DNA from: Saccoglossus kowalevskii
Lineage: Eukaryota > Hemichordata > Enteropneusta > Harrimaniidae
Length of the DNA stretch: 28,290 nt
Assembly (NCBI RefSeq): GCF_000003605.2
Contig: NW_003150756.1
Coordinates: 221,950-250,239, forward strand
Direction of reading: 5' to 3'
Part shown: piece by piece, positions 27,899 to 28,290 of the stretch
Position numbering within the stretch: position 1 is the first letter of the stretch
How the letters are laid out: each line of letters opens with the position of its first letter
Notes under the pieces: generated by a model
What the model saw: only the letters and a program-made list of their open reading frames with translations
The model's database searches: none
What the model was told of the DNA's origin: nothing
Translations under genes and position numbers: made by a program

Positions 27899-28290
27899 GT
27901 AGCTTACTTTCTTATTAACCCTTTTCCGGTCAGGGGAGTTTCATGCTATCAGGTTAAGTCGGTGAAAAACGGTCATGATTCAATGCACTCCAGTAGCCAG
28001 CATCTGTGCATGCTATCCTGCCAGACATTTTTGCAAAAATAGGCCATAGTTAACAGACTGTATCGACCTCAGTTTTCACATTTTTTGCAATCTGTTCGCA
28101 TACACACTTCATTACCACCATGGACAACAATTTCTCGTATAAAAAAAATCAGTTTTATTTCAATACACATTTTTTACTATCGTTAAGTAACGATGTTTTG
28201 CCCTTTGTACAGTCTCAATAAACACGTGTTAAACATTGAAATAAATATTGCTTAATTGAAAACACATTACAAGCAAGTACAAGGTCACTA
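27899..28290. other. Presumed RS gene intron 2, start
   Basis: There is no RS-like coding after 27902. The sequence is AT-rich and unremarkable, so it is probably intronic, or 3' untranslated if the exon-2 donor is skipped. Confidence 0.5.

Overview
The window is animal nuclear DNA: AT-rich, intron-dense, with GT-AG introns, old DNA transposons, a decayed LINE and minisatellites. The families present (pogo-type transposase, an endonuclease/reverse-transcriptase LINE with a C-terminal zinc-finger relic, TA-flanked MITEs) together with a conserved, intron-rich exportin-6 gene suggest an invertebrate such as a marine deuterostome or lophotrochozoan. The species cannot be named from the sequence alone.

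The main gene is exportin-6 (XPO6), the nuclear export receptor for profilin-actin, on the minus strand. I could place 22 exons between 25027 and 1311. All keep compatible phases and none contains a stop. They encode about 1,006 residues. Compared with the vertebrate protein (about 1,125 residues), only the last 170 or so residues are missing, and they lie beyond the left edge. The start codon is the last three bases of exon 1; the second residue lies across a 3.45-kb intron. A second gene starts head-to-head at 25333 on the plus strand. It encodes an arginine/serine-rich (RS) splicing-factor-like N-terminus, of which two exons are visible. The roughly 300 bp between the two start codons looks like a shared bidirectional promoter with an ETS-type site.

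The XPO6 introns hold most of the mobile DNA. From left to right these are: a 1.1-kb TA-flanked element (2381-3498); a decayed tandem repeat made from an exon-16 splice-donor segment (4823-5110); a hAT-like element (5389-6781); a tRNA-derived sequence (6888-6957); a 1.3-kb TA-flanked element (7932-9217); a complete but dead pogo-like transposon (9593-11687); a 48-bp minisatellite split by a 5'-truncated LINE (12420-15724); a composite repeat with a 163-bp tandem duplication (17630-18310); and a 180-bp MITE next to exon 2 (21263-21442).

The least expected signals are three. First, a promoter-like module (inverted CCAAT box plus spaced AGGTCA half-sites) recurs in three separate repeat loci. 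Second, the exon-16 donor region is tandemly duplicated. Third, the dead LINE carries a snapback inverted duplication. No wholly new gene system is visible.
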